Below, in pieces: positions 12,223 through 22,949 of a stretch of 64,000 nucleotides of DNA. Origin of the DNA: Gnetum montanum (Eukaryota > Streptophyta > Gnetopsida > Gnetales > Gnetaceae); contig MNCI01036279.1 in assembly GCA_015680685.1 (NCBI GenBank), positions 1 to 64,000 of the forward strand. The letters run 5' to 3'. The notes under the pieces were generated by a model that was not told where the DNA came from, made no database searches, and saw only the letters and a list, made by a program, of their open reading frames with translations. The translations under genes and the position numbers were made by a program. The first letter of the stretch is position 1, and every line of letters starts with the position of its first letter.

Positions 12223-12240
12223 TGGCACCGTTGTCGGGGA
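12223..12240 (+). promoter_or_regulatory. Primer-binding site, tRNA-Asp type, element 1
   Basis: TGGCACCGTTGTCGGGGA, one base after the 5' LTR. It matches the complement of the plant tRNA-Asp 3' end (TGGCGCCGTTGCCGGGGA) at 16 of 18 positions. Athila-type elements use this primer. Confidence 0.85.
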
Positions 12241-12336
12241 CTTAGTTGTTTGTGCGCTACATAGAACATAGGAAATCATTCATATCGTTGGGAGCTATAA
12301 CGAACCCTTAGGGTTAATCAAGAGAAAAATAACATA

Positions 12337-14900
12337 ATGGTAAATAGCACACCAAACAAGACTAAAATGTCTTCTTCTTCAAACAAAAGCACTTCACCGC
12401 CTAGGACTAACACTAGAGATAGTCAAGGGCACAACACACATAATCAAAATCTGTCAATTCCTCAACAATTAAGTGTGGTATATATTCATCACAATGAATA
12501 TATACCAGAATTTACCTTTATCTTCCATCAAGACGAAAAACTGCATTGGAGAGACTTGGAGGGTAACATAGTGTTGCCTCCAGATAGAGTAGCTTCCAAC
12601 ATCCTCCTTCGTGCTCGTGCATGAATAGGCATGTCACAATTATATACAGAGTATGTTTCATATGATTATCGTGCAAGGGACTACCATTCCACAGAAGCAC
12701 AATGTCAATGGGACTTGTGGAAGATCCCATAACGCTCCACCTGTCATAAGAAAAATTTAGGGTGATGAACCTATTTCAATAGGTTTTCCAAAAAAATATG
12801 TTCCCCCTCCTAACGATAGTGAGGAGGTGGTGTATCAGAACCTTCACTCCATAATTCACAACCCTGGCTCTAATCCCCAAGAACACCAACTGTTCAATGA
12901 GGGGACACAAACACAAGATAAGGGTGGGCATTCTGATCATCATCACAAATAAGGGTCGAGACCACCGAAGAGAGGGTAGGAAATATCATCATGAAGATGG
13001 TTTTTCTTCTTCTTCTTCTTCATCGTCGCATTCACCCTCTCCTTCAACATCAGGACGTAGTCATAAGGAACCTAACCATGAGGATAAGGGTAATCAAAGT
13101 GAGAAACCTTGAAGAGAGAGTCAAGAGTGAGGACGAGGACACTCTAGAGAATCAAGGTGGAAGAAGGAAAAGTAGGGAACCACGTAGACATCATAGAAAC
13201 TATGAGAGAAATGACCACGAAGAACCCCTACTTGCAACCCGAAGCATGTTAGACATTATGGAGGCTGTTAGAATAACTACAAGACACCAAAAAGATAGCA
13301 GGATCAAGAGATTAGATATGAATAATATTCCACGATTTGAGGGGGGATACAACGCTAATCCTCAAAACCACTTACATGCATTTCACGATGCATGTACCTT
13401 ATAGAACATCGAGAATGAGTGAAAAAAATTAAAGTTGTTTCCAAGGACACTAGTAAAAGAAGCGGAAAGTTGGTACCAGTCTTTAGAACAATAATCCATT
13501 CGAAGGTGGAGTATGATGCTAGAACTGTTTAATGATAAGTATTAAACGTACTTCTAGGTGTTCAACCTATGAAAGCAAATCCAAGGATGGAATTAGGAAA
13601 CTCATGAACCCTTGGATGCTGCCATGGGACAATACTATGCACTACTACATCGTTGCCTAGGCCATGGTTATTTGTAGCAAGATCAACTATGCCATCTTGT
13701 AGATGGACTTAGGCATGAAACTAGGAGAACCCTTTGAATGTATGCCCAAGGGATATTATCAAAGCTTAGGTCCCATCAGATCCATAGATTGTTGGAGCAA
13801 GTAGCTAAGGAAGAAGGAGAGCTATGTAAGAGAGAAAATGTGAAAGAATACAACCACGATCCTTCCCTCTGAAAAAGGAGAGTAAGATTCTGTGAGGAGG
13901 AGCATGAGTCACCACTCGAAGAGATGATGCATAGGAAAACCTTGTTACTTCAAAAATTAACAACAGAAGTGTTGGCAAAGGTAGACCAAATGTGGGACTC
14001 CTTAGATAGTAGATTTGAAACCATTCTAAAAATCATAGAGGAGTCTAAGGAGTGAAGTAGTGACCATGATAAAAAGAAAAGGAGGGATTTGGACCATGCA
14101 CGTAACAAAGGTAAGGGGAAAATGGCTATCACTGAAGAGGTTGTGGATTCTGATATGGATAATGACGGTGGATGTGAGATATGCTAGTATGACCATCCTA
14201 AAGGATGTTGCCCAATAATCTCACATCTGCAAGAGTATGGGGTGTACGCACTTAACCCAAGACTTAACAAAAAACAAGCACCACAACGGTTACCTTATCC
14301 CCAAGGTAAATCGAGCCAGTTCCACCAACCGTTAACGTATTATCCAAGTGGAACTTCACCACAACCTATTGAGAAACATCAGCAGTGGAAATACCCATAG
14401 TCATGGGGGATGCGACCACCAAGGAAAGAATACCCTTACTGGCAATCAGATCCATATGACTACTACGTGCAGCAGCTAATCTCTCCAAGTGACTCTGTTG
14501 GTCACTTGGCCCCACAACATCACTACCAGGCTTGGGAGTATTATAGGACTCCTTCTCCTGGGAGAGATACACCACACACATACCATCCTCCGAACCCATC
14601 CGCAACTCTCACATTGATATCTCCACTACCAACCACTCTAGTGATGCAAGGGGAACTCCCCACTCAACTGCAGCAATGCAATGCTACGAGAGCTATAAAC
14701 CTTCAACCCACTGCTGGTTCTGACAACCATACAAGGAGAAGAACTTTCTTCAGAACCAAAAATCTAAACAAGCTCTCACAATCACAAGAGGTTGAGCCTC
14801 CCAACATTCTTTCATCAAATAAGGCTTCGAAGCTCCCTTCAAACCAACAACAGAGCTCAACGCACACAGTTATGTTAACACATACCGTCACTGACTGGAT
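12337..14900 (+). pseudogene. gag: Element 1 gag
   Basis: Starts at an ATG about 100 bp after the PBS. The first 95 codons are open and contain the family's N-terminal block (EFTFIFHQDEKLHW, GNIVLPPDR), which element 3 shares near 57720-57830. A Ser-run (13004-13030) and a charged linker precede the gag core (RLDMNNIPRFEGGYN, 13310-13350, then HLHAFHDAC). The knuckle-like block CEIC*YDHPKGCC is at 14173-14211. A Pro/Gln/Tyr-rich tail follows that is open from 14410. The blocks at 12337, 12991 and 14410 and the protease block at 15112 are all in one frame despite stops and local shifts. This suggests gag and protease were originally a single reading frame. Confidence 0.85.
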
Positions 14901-14929
14901 CAAGGAGGGCCACCTTCCTAGAAAATTCT

Positions 14930-15450
14930 CTAATCCTAGAAGTCCTTTAATCTATCTCCAAGTTGCTAGGAATGAACCTTATCAAGCTCTTCTGGACTAA
15001 GGTTTTGGAGTCAACTTGATATTTCAAGAAATGTATAAAGCTTGGAACCTACCCCCACTAAAGAAGAGCAATATTTACTTATAGCTAGCTGACTAGTCCA
15101 TCACTATTCCCTTGGAATCGGTAGAGGACATCGTGACCACTGTGTGTGGTTGGTCATACCTAGCTGATTTCCTAGTGATACAAGTAAACAATGACAAAGG
15201 GGACTTTCTAATAATAATGGAAAGGGCATGGCTAAGTACCATGAACGCATGCCTAGGAATCTGTGATCTTTCCTTGGAAATATCTAAGGAAAACACGTGT
15301 GGAAAGATTGAGAAGAAGAAAGTTACATGCATCACAAACAGTGATACAGGGTGTGATTGTGTACAGGAATGTTCAACATTGCCTGCAAGCAATCGGTGTG
15401 CACCAAAGGCTAACATACAAAGGTGCATATATGTAGCAACCACACAATAA
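14930..15450 (+). pseudogene. Element 1 protease
   Basis: Retropepsin in frame with gag. After the linker HLPRKF, ALLD*GFGVNLIS is at about 14983-15020: the catalytic Asp is kept but the following Ser codon is TAA. PPLKKSN, the flap-like segment VEDIVTTVCGW.YLADFLVI and the second conserved block (ERAWLSTMNACLGI) follow in a frame open from 15112 to 15450. The tail with KKKVTCITNSDTGCDCVQ resembles elements A and 3. It cuts Gag/Pol polyproteins in the family and is inactive here. Confidence 0.85.
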
Positions 15451-15589
15451 GGAAACACCTTGTGGTTGATAGCTAATCAAGAGAGTAACTCACCAATATG
15501 CATGGAACTAACTAGGGGACCAACTTGTGGCCACGTTGAAAGCATAGATACACTGGAGCAAGAGCGTTGCCAACTTCCAACCCTTAACC

Positions 15590-15650
15590 TGAAAACATAA
15601 ATTGGGATAAGTTTGACACTTCTAAAAAATTAAAACAACTGCTCATTATT
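15590..15650 (+). other. Internal deletion junction replacing RT, RNase H and integrase
   Basis: Upstream sequence (to about 15590) matches element 3 just after its protease (near 60830). Downstream sequence (GGGGGAGATGGCCACC, 15677-15692) matches element 3 after its integrase (63790-63810, GGGGGAGATAGCCATCC). About 2.9 kb of pol is therefore missing. Confidence 0.75.
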
Positions 15651-15651
15651 T

Positions 15652-17550
15652 CGGATCTCTCCCTTTCAATTCATGCATGGGGGAGATGGCCACCTATGCT
15701 GATTAATCAAAGCCCTTAGTTTCTTTTTAAATTTTTATTTTACACATTTTTCTTTTACAAAGTTCTTAACTTTTTTTATTTTTTTTTACAACATCATTTA
15801 TACTCTTTCATTTATTCTTTTATTTGTTTTTTTTTTTGATTCTTCACCAAATAAGTGCTCCTGATGGCGGTATGAACTGTATTCCATTGATTGCTAATGT
15901 TTGATTTTTACATTTAAGTTATGATGTTGATACTTGGGTATGGTTCTTTTGATATAGAAGGCAATGAGTCCACATCATTCATGCATCCATAAATTTATAA
16001 GGTCTCTCTTGGCTTGGAAGTATAAAGTCCCTTTCTCAGTAATAAGAACTATCAACGAATTGGTGACTAGGTATTTCTCAAACTAAGGAAGGACTCAAGG
16101 ACTGAAAAGGGTGTGACTTCAAGGGAACTAGATGCATTTGTGCTGGCCATTCTCTTGGGTGCTTGGATGTTTTCTTCTTGAGTCTCCCATACCATTCTGA
16201 CGCTGCTTCATTATCGGGAAGCTGAGCTAATAAAAATAATAAGTCTTTGCATGGTGTGGTTCTCACACAAAATACAAAAAAAAGTGAGAATTAAAAGCAC
16301 ACACCTTAGACGGAATAATCATTTGGGCTACAAGCACTGGTTATGGAACTAAATAAAAATGTTTTCTCTAATTAAGGCCCTTCTTCGCTTCCTACTTTCT
16401 CCTTTCTCGTTTTGTTGGAATGGTGGTGACTCTTTGGTGAAGGCATTCTTGTTACTTCAAGTGGATGGATGGACCAAATGTATTAATGTGAAGTCACTAT
16501 ATGTGGATTTTTTGAGGCTAGATTTGGAATGAGATCTACTAAGTCACATTAACCATCAACACACAAGGGGCTGTACACCACCTTGTTCTTGAGATTTCAT
16601 TCCACTCTCTTCTTTCCATCCTTCTTTCACCATTTTTCACCTCATTGCCAGTTGTATCAGTAGTCCATATTTTGGTTAATGCATTTCTTTGTTTTTGGTA
16701 AAATCTTGTGGTTAAGACTTTAACTCTTGTCTCCAACTAACATTGCTAGAGCCTACAGACTCTTTGAATGTGGAATTGTCAAGGAATTAAGGGCATGAGC
16801 CTGCTTTGGGGAGGACCCACTGGCATTCCTATTTGGTACATCCATTAATTTCTTTCCCTTAAACATTTCTGCAATCACCACTTATTTTGTTCATTTCCAT
16901 CTTTGACATCCATTTTATTGGCCTGTTTGTTGTTACTTTTTCCCCATCTTTTTTATTCCTTATCTTTTTCCATTCTATCGCTATCGGAGGTTTTCTCTCA
17001 TTCATGAGGGTCCTTGTCCAATTTTTTCAATTTTCTCCTAACCCTACACCTCGAGTAATCACCAGTATTATATCTCCACATCCGCAATAGCCATATCACA
17101 ACTTAGCCAATGGACCTTGCACTGAGGCAAGGTATTAACTGCATCATGATTCATTTACCCTTGCTAATATAAGACTATTTTTTGTGTGCAGATGGCAATC
17201 ATACAACAACAGATTGGATCTGGAGGGAACACTTGGAAGGGACTAGTGCTGAAGCAGTTATGAAAGGAACAAGATTGATGGTGCACTTATGGATAAAGCA
17301 CAATCTTGGCGTTGATAGCAATAGACTTCTTCTTCTCTCTCTCTCTTCTCTCTTCTCTCTTAGCTACCAAATATGGCTGGATGTCAAATTTGTACAGTGT
17401 TCACTCTTGTTATCATGAACACTAATTTTGTCATGTATTGTAATGATGATTCGTTCACATGTCACCCCATCTACCATTAGTGTCATTCAAGTCAATAATC
17501 CCATACCTTCCCAATATTTTATACGGAACTCAAGGATGAGTTTTCATTCA
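15652..17550 (+). other. Element 1 long 3' non-coding region
   Basis: About 1.9 kb between the pol deletion and the polypurine tract. It has T-rich stretches, a CT-rich microsatellite (17329-17360) and a block at 16748-16825 that resembles element 2 at 50354-50432. No protein domain is recognised; the short frames are shadows. Confidence 0.6.
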
Positions 17551-17562
17551 GTCATGGGGGTA
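17551..17562 (+). promoter_or_regulatory. Polypurine-tract-like site, element 1
   Basis: GTCATGGGGGTA lies directly before the 3' LTR. Element 2 has TTTGTGGGAGTA in the same position. It would prime plus-strand DNA synthesis in the family. Confidence 0.65.
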
Positions 17563-18319
17563 TGATGAGGTGGGATATCGCATCAACCCCTATGATATTG
17601 CGTACATGATATCATAGCCCATCGCTAGTTCTATAAATAAGAGGAGGCTTTCCCTTCTTCAATCATCTATATCTAGACCCTTAGCCAAACTATAGTAGTT
17701 TTACCATTCCAGAGTTAGAATAATTTCCGTGTGCCTGCAGTAGGTGTCTCAAAGTGAACAAATCTTTATTCAAGCAAATTGTACCTAAGCACACATTTGT
17801 GTATGGTAATAAAGATGAACTTTTTGATAAACCTTGAAGCATGTGGACTAAGCTAAATGATTTCTTGGATAATTAATCTTTCTCAACCCTTGACTCTCCT
17901 AGTTAAGTGCATTCAGTACAATCGCTTCGAGCATGTGTGTAATGGTTGGTAACCCAGTAACGAGTAGCATTTGGTAATCCTAGTAATGTTGCATTGGTTC
18001 AAGGTGTGTATGGCAAGTGGGAATGGATACTGGTCCTAGGACACTTAGAACTTACTTAATGAAAGTTAGTCATTTAGTCTCTTCACCTTTCCCCTCTTAA
18101 CATAGGTGTTAAAAAGATAAAAGTTATAAAAATCAAATGCCTCAAACTTACTTAACCATACAATAGTGACAATATAAGCAAGTTTGGGAGGACAACGATT
18201 GGTGAACCTTAAGTGTTCCATTAAGGTGCATAAGCACTTAGTCCTTGTAGTTCGACCAGATCGAGCGTGAGATGCTCGTATTCGTATGGTTGAGTGTAGG
18301 GGTACCTCACCACTCATCA
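17563..18319 (+). repeat. Element 1 3' LTR
   Basis: TGATGAGG...ACTCATCA, 757 bp. Compared with the 5' LTR, U3 is about 25 bp shorter and a roughly 20-bp block near 17860 is missing. The R hairpin arms are perfect here: ATCTTTATT (17762-17770) and AATAAAGAT (17808-17816). Confidence 0.93.
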
Positions 18320-18324
18320 CTACT
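18320..18324. repeat. Target-site duplication CTACT, right
   Basis: Exact copy of 11414-11418. The sequence after it (AAAATTAGATATT) continues unit 2 at about 36219. Confidence 0.93.
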
Positions 18325-18525
18325 AAAATTAGATATTCTAATTATAAAATTAGATAATGTACTTAAATTAGTTGAAGAATTAGTTATATGAGTATCAATT
18401 GATTATTAGTCAATGAATGAATTGGTGTATTAGTTGGAGAATCAATTGATAAAACAGAACTGTCTTCAACAATCAAGAAGATGTATATCAATTCATCTTA
18501 TAATTAAATCATATGATAGAACAAC

Positions 18526-19315
18526 ATGGAGACACAAAATCTCATTTCAACTAGTATGATACTCATGAAGAGAAATGATTTAGAGAAAAATTCAAGAATG
18601 AAAATGAAATTTGCAACATACAACATACATGCAAGGTCCTTAGCAAGTGAGAAACAACTTCCGTTATGTCCACCATGGGCTTTCAATTGGAACGAATATC
18701 AATACCCACGCATTTTAGTAGAATTACAAGATTTGGATGCTAATGTTTTATGCTTACAAGAAGTCTTGCCATGTGATTTTCTTTACCAATTGCAATAAAA
18801 ATTGGAAAATATGGGATACATAGGTATTTATAAGCAAAAAGGTTCTTATGGAAGTTCTTCTTTTGAGCCATATATATTAACCTATTGTAGAAATCACAAC
18901 ATGGATGGTTGTGTGATCTTTTATAAAGAAGCCCAATTTGAATTAGTACAAATATTTGAATGGAGTTTAGAAAATATGATTTTTGAAATTCTAGAACTTT
19001 AAGCGATGAAAAAGAAAGAATAGTTAAGATTTCAAAAAAATCACATAGCCTTGGCATTGATTTTAAATATTCAATTATCAAGAAGATGTGTATAAGTGGT
19101 TAACACACATTTAATTACCAAACCAACATGTTCAAATGTTAGACTATGTCAAGGAACATATTTAATTAAGAAAATAGAAGAAAGTTTGAAAAATAAGTTA
19201 TTCCTAAGTTATACCAATCTAGTTCCATTTATTCTTTGTGGGGACTTCAATGCAAAAGTTACTGAGTGCCTAAAACATGAATCTAAGTTAATTGTAAATA
19301 GTCTTATTTGAGAGG
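18526..19315 (+). pseudogene. CCR4/EEP-family nuclease gene fragment, unit 1
   Basis: Fragment related to plant CCR4-like deadenylases (endonuclease/exonuclease/phosphatase fold, poly(A) shortening). Visible motifs in order: ATYNIHARSLASEKQ, CPPWAFNWNEY, LDANVLCLQEV (metal-binding Glu), KLENMGYIGIYKQKGSYGSS, NMDGCVIFYKEAQFELV, then after frame changes VVNTHLITKPT and ILCGDFNAKV (active-site Asp/Asn, about 19235-19265). The C-terminal quarter with the catalytic SDH motif is missing. A stop interrupts at 18796-18798 and there are frameshifts near 19002 and 19095. No introns are visible across this span, which suggests a processed copy. Next to it is LTR U5-like sequence (19415-19700). Confidence 0.8.
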
Positions 19316-19414
19316 TATTATACATGTACATAATCCATGATTGACAATAATATTGAGGTTAATTCATATTCATTATAGCATTTTGATTTACTTTAATATT
19401 TATATGCCTGCAAT

Positions 19415-19700
19415 TTATTTTGTTGTTATTTACTTTCCTAAACACTTAGCATAATAATTTACTTTTCAAATACATGACCTCACATGGTGAAATAAGAATA
19501 ACCACTTCAAGCGCAAATGCACATTTACAAGATAATCCTAGTAGCATTATCATATGACTCATCTAGTAGTGTAATATTTGGTAACCTAGTAGTGAATGTA
19601 TATGATAAGAACATGTAGAACACATGGGCCTAAAAACTCATTAAACATTAGATTAATTAGAGTAGAGTTTACTTCATTACAAATTTGATTGATTAGATGA
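19415..19700 (+). repeat. LTR U5-like remnant next to the CCR4 fragment, unit 1
   Basis: TTATTTACTTTCCTA (19428 on), ACCACTTCAAG, GATAATCCTAGTAGCATT and TTTGGTAACCTAGTAGTG occur in the same order as in the U5 of elements 1-3. For example, element 1 has ACCACTTCGAG and GATAATCCCAGTAGCATT. The hairpin and TATA parts of an LTR are not recognisable between here and the nuclease fragment. Confidence 0.55.
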
Positions 19701-19787
19701 AATTTTTACATTTTAGTATTTTTTTAATAATTATCATAAAAACATTAGTTATTATGTACTTGAACTATACTTAACATGCATACTAAA

Positions 19788-20187
19788 GGTTGATCGAAAT
19801 TTTTTCCTTATTTGAAAGAGAACCTAATTAGATTTGACTTGATTTGATAAGAGATCTAAAAACAAAGATAGATGAGATATTCAAAATGGTGTTATTCTTT
19901 TTCTATTTCTAGACTAAAAATTACCTTGTAGATCATGAAAAATGATACATTGGGATTCATAAAGAAGAATCTAGAAGCTTCTATATGTCTAAATATTAAT
20001 TCAATATCAAAATGATGCTAAACATTACATTAAAAATAAAATGATGCAAAGATTACACCAAAAATAATTTCAAATGCTATAGAAAAGATAAATGATGTTG
20101 TCTATATTATAGGAAATTGCTAAGAATATGTACATTACACCCAACCTTCCAAATATCTAAAAGGAAGATGAGCATGGATACAACATT
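19788..20187 (-). repeat. LTR-like repeat, minus orientation, partner of 25862-26281
   Basis: Homologous along its length (GAGAACC.AATTAGATTTGACTTGA, ATAAGAGATCT, AAGCTTCTATATG, CACCCAACCTTCCAAATA). The minus-strand TATA is decayed here (TATTTCTA near 19907) but intact in unit 2 (37802-37809). With 25862-26281 it flanks the minus-strand gag-protease remnant, so I infer an LTR pair. Confidence 0.45.
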
Positions 20188-22260
20188 GTCCTCTCTTGAC
20201 AGATATGATTAAAAAGCTGAAGGAGAATCCATCAAAAAAGAAAAAACTATTGTTAATTTTGAGATTTTGTAGATATAATGAGGTAGATACCTATAAGAGG
20301 GTTTAAATAATGTGGAACAATAGGGAAGAAAGTCTATGATATCACTAATACACCTATGATTGTATGCTATATCATAGAAATGAGGCATGGCTAGATTACA
20401 AAAATCACATAAAAATGTAAACAAAGCACTCAACCTATTCAATTCTCTCAATAAGATCCTCACTAGAGTAAAGTAGAGATACTTGTTTAGCCTCATCAAT
20501 ATAAGCATGAGAGGAGAAAGATAGGAAGATAGATGGAAGCAAAAATATGAAATAATAAAAGCAAGAGAAAAGCATGTTAAGGACATCATCAATACACAAA
20601 TGGTGGGTTGTTATGTTATAGAAGTATGACATGGCTAAATCTTTAGAGCTAACATCTATCTTGCCTTGCTAAAATTTGATGTAGATAATATTCACATTTT
20701 TTACATCCTTGTAACACTTAACAAATCATCACTAGGTAAAGCAGATCTACTTGTTTGACCTCACCAATGCATTGAATATAAAGATGAATGAAACCAAATG
20801 AGAGAAGGTAATGAGAAGAAGTAAGATAATATTTTTAGAGATAGTAGAATAAATAGTTGCAAAAAAATGATAAAATAAAATCATAAGGATAGAAAAATAG
20901 GATATTTCTCATACACCTCTCATGAGGATGGTGCTATGTCACAAAAGTGAGACATGGCTAAATCCTACACATTGTGTATAGCTATATTGCATGTAATATA
21001 TATTTGATAAATATGCAAAATGGTAACCCCTCCTAATCTTACTTAATAGGAATCTTAGTCATACCCTCAGATGAAGTAATGAGATATCATTTATTCAAAA
21101 ATCTTACTAAGTATATTAAGCAAATTAGAGTAGAATGAGATAGATTGAGTAGGGATGTATGATGAAAATGGCTAGATATATATCATTGAATATGAGAGAA
21201 GGAGGAGAAATATAAAAATTATGCAATAGAAAAATAGTTATTAATTAGTATAAATGTGTATCATCAATGTAGATGTTGATGTGTGGATGTAGATTACTAC
21301 TAAATGTATACAAGCTCAATTGCGTATAGTAAGTAAGTTCCAAAATGTTACAAAAATAATTTTTTATGGATATTAGTGTTTCACAAATGGCTTGTAAGTG
21401 ATCTAATCTTGGTCTTTTAATTTTTATTTTTTTTTAAATTTAAATTCATGGTTTAAAAGTCTTTTATGTAGTAGAAGAGATGAGTTGTGGTAGTTAAGAT
21501 GATGTTTTGTAGAATGATGATTTGCTCCTAGTGTGAAAAAGCTTTCTCCCATTGCAATAGAGAAACCTTCTACTCTTAATGCCTTAAGTGATGAGGCAAA
21601 TCTAAATGTATGAAGTTGAGGGAAATTTTACAAAAGGTTGCATAAGCCAAAAATTTTCATGTAAATAAGCATTGTAAAAACAGTTCTAGTATATGCAAAA
21701 GATAGAATTTTCAACCATTATTTTGTTATGTTTTGTTGCCATTTCTTAATCTGTAATAGTAATAAATCAAATAGTAAGAAAGTTAAAAATGTAAGATGAA
21801 ATGTGGCATTTAATCGCTCAGGAAATGACATGTGAATGGTAGGTATGTTTCAAAAATATAATCTAAACATGTAAGAAACAAATAAGTGTAAGTGCAAACT
21901 AAAATTCATGTTAAAATAGTTGTAAATAATACGCTAACAATGCCTAGTATATGTCTACTGCCTCAAGATTTAGAAATAACAAACAAAATAACAAAAGGAC
22001 TTACTCTGATTCATCATCTTAGCTAGCTATAACCTTACATGTAGTGGAGTAGGAAGGGTATAACTTTAATTCTTTTTATAATGGAGTGGTCTCTAATTCA
22101 CTGAAATCAAGATCAATGAAATTGTATTCTAGAACTAAGCATGCATTTATGATAGGTTTGTTATCAATAGTAGGAATTGAGAATGTCTTAGGCTCATGAT
22201 TTATAGTAGGATGAATAGTTGTAAGTGTAATGGGTATGTGTTTATTTGAGGATAAAGCAT
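20188..22260. other. AT-rich stretch downstream (minus sense) of the protease remnant
   Basis: About 2 kb in which no RT or integrase motif was found on either strand. Internal repeats of the type ATGACATGGCTAAATC recur (about 20628, 20950). If the minus-strand element reading is right, its pol is deleted here. Confidence 0.5.
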
Positions 22261-22269
22261 AAGGGATTG

Positions 22270-22900
22270 AGGTTCGTGATACAAAGGAAAATGTTGGGAG
22301 AAACTCTATTTCTTATGATTACTATCTCATGGTTATGAAATGGAAGATGTCTTTATTAATGAATGGGTGAGGAGACTACATGGTGGTGAACTAGACAAGG
22401 ATGTCCAAGTATGTCATTTATGCCTAGACGCTTACGAATCATCATAAAAAAAATGCTTCATACTGTACTTAATCTCCAATAGGAAAAGACAATCTAATGG
22501 AACCTATAACTTCGACTCTAGTTTCATTAAAGGTGATGAGGTTTTTGTAGGTTCCATTAAATGTTACTTTACCTTGGAGATTGAAGGGCTTGATAATAGT
22601 CAAAGTGATCACATTAGACCTAGTACCGTCATCAACATGCATCAATGATATAGCAACATCTAATGCAATCTAGATAGTAATATACGTAGACAACTAGCAA
22701 ACCTCATTTTTTGTGAGATTAGTTTACATGTTTTTATCTCTAAACTTAACATAATTAATGTCATAATAAGGTATATTTTTAGAAAGATGAGATGACCTTT
22801 AAGTTATTTAGAATATCATTTGAGACTATAATTTTCTTCAAAATGTCTCATAGTATAATATGATGTTCTTTGGAAGTATAGATCAAATCATAGAGTGAGA
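22270..22900 (-). pseudogene. Tat/Ogre-like protease remnant, unit 1
   Basis: On the minus strand, the KGTNLSLYDLIYTSKEHH segment resembles the pre-protease linker of plant Tat/Ogre polyproteins. Then follow DVAISLMHVDDGTRSNVI (DDG in place of the D-S/T/N-G active site), VTFNGTYKNLITFNETRVEV and IGSIRLSFPIGD. In a shifted frame comes INDILGHPCLVHHHVV, corresponding to LLGRPW...VPS. Stops and at least one frameshift are present. Confidence 0.55.
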
Positions 22901-22949
22901 GGTTGGTTCCCTTGAACCTTATAATGCTTGTAATTTGCTAAAGAACCTT

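Larger units (their letters stand above)
11419..18319 (+). mobile_element. Element 1: complete LTR retrotransposon lacking RT/RNase H/integrase
   Basis: A 6901-bp Ty3/gypsy element with two LTRs (803 and 757 bp, TGATGAG...ACTCATCA), a tRNA-Asp-type primer-binding site, gag-pro, a polypurine tract and a 5-bp target duplication. Compared with element 3, everything from just after the protease tail to the end of integrase is missing (junction near 15590-15640), so it is non-autonomous. The LTRs differ at about one position in ten. Unit 2 keeps the unoccupied site. Confidence 0.95.

Noticed and set aside
13004-13030. CTT repeat as a coding Leu run
   Set aside because: In the gag frame it is part of a Ser/Leu low-complexity linker; it is simply a short microsatellite.
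17182-17418. 78-codon frame before the element 1 3' LTR as an env-like gene
   Set aside because: No signal peptide, no conservation with element 2, and the end is a CT microsatellite.
18740-19081. 113-codon minus-strand frame over the CCR4 fragment
   Set aside because: Antisense shadow of the recognised plus-strand nuclease motifs.
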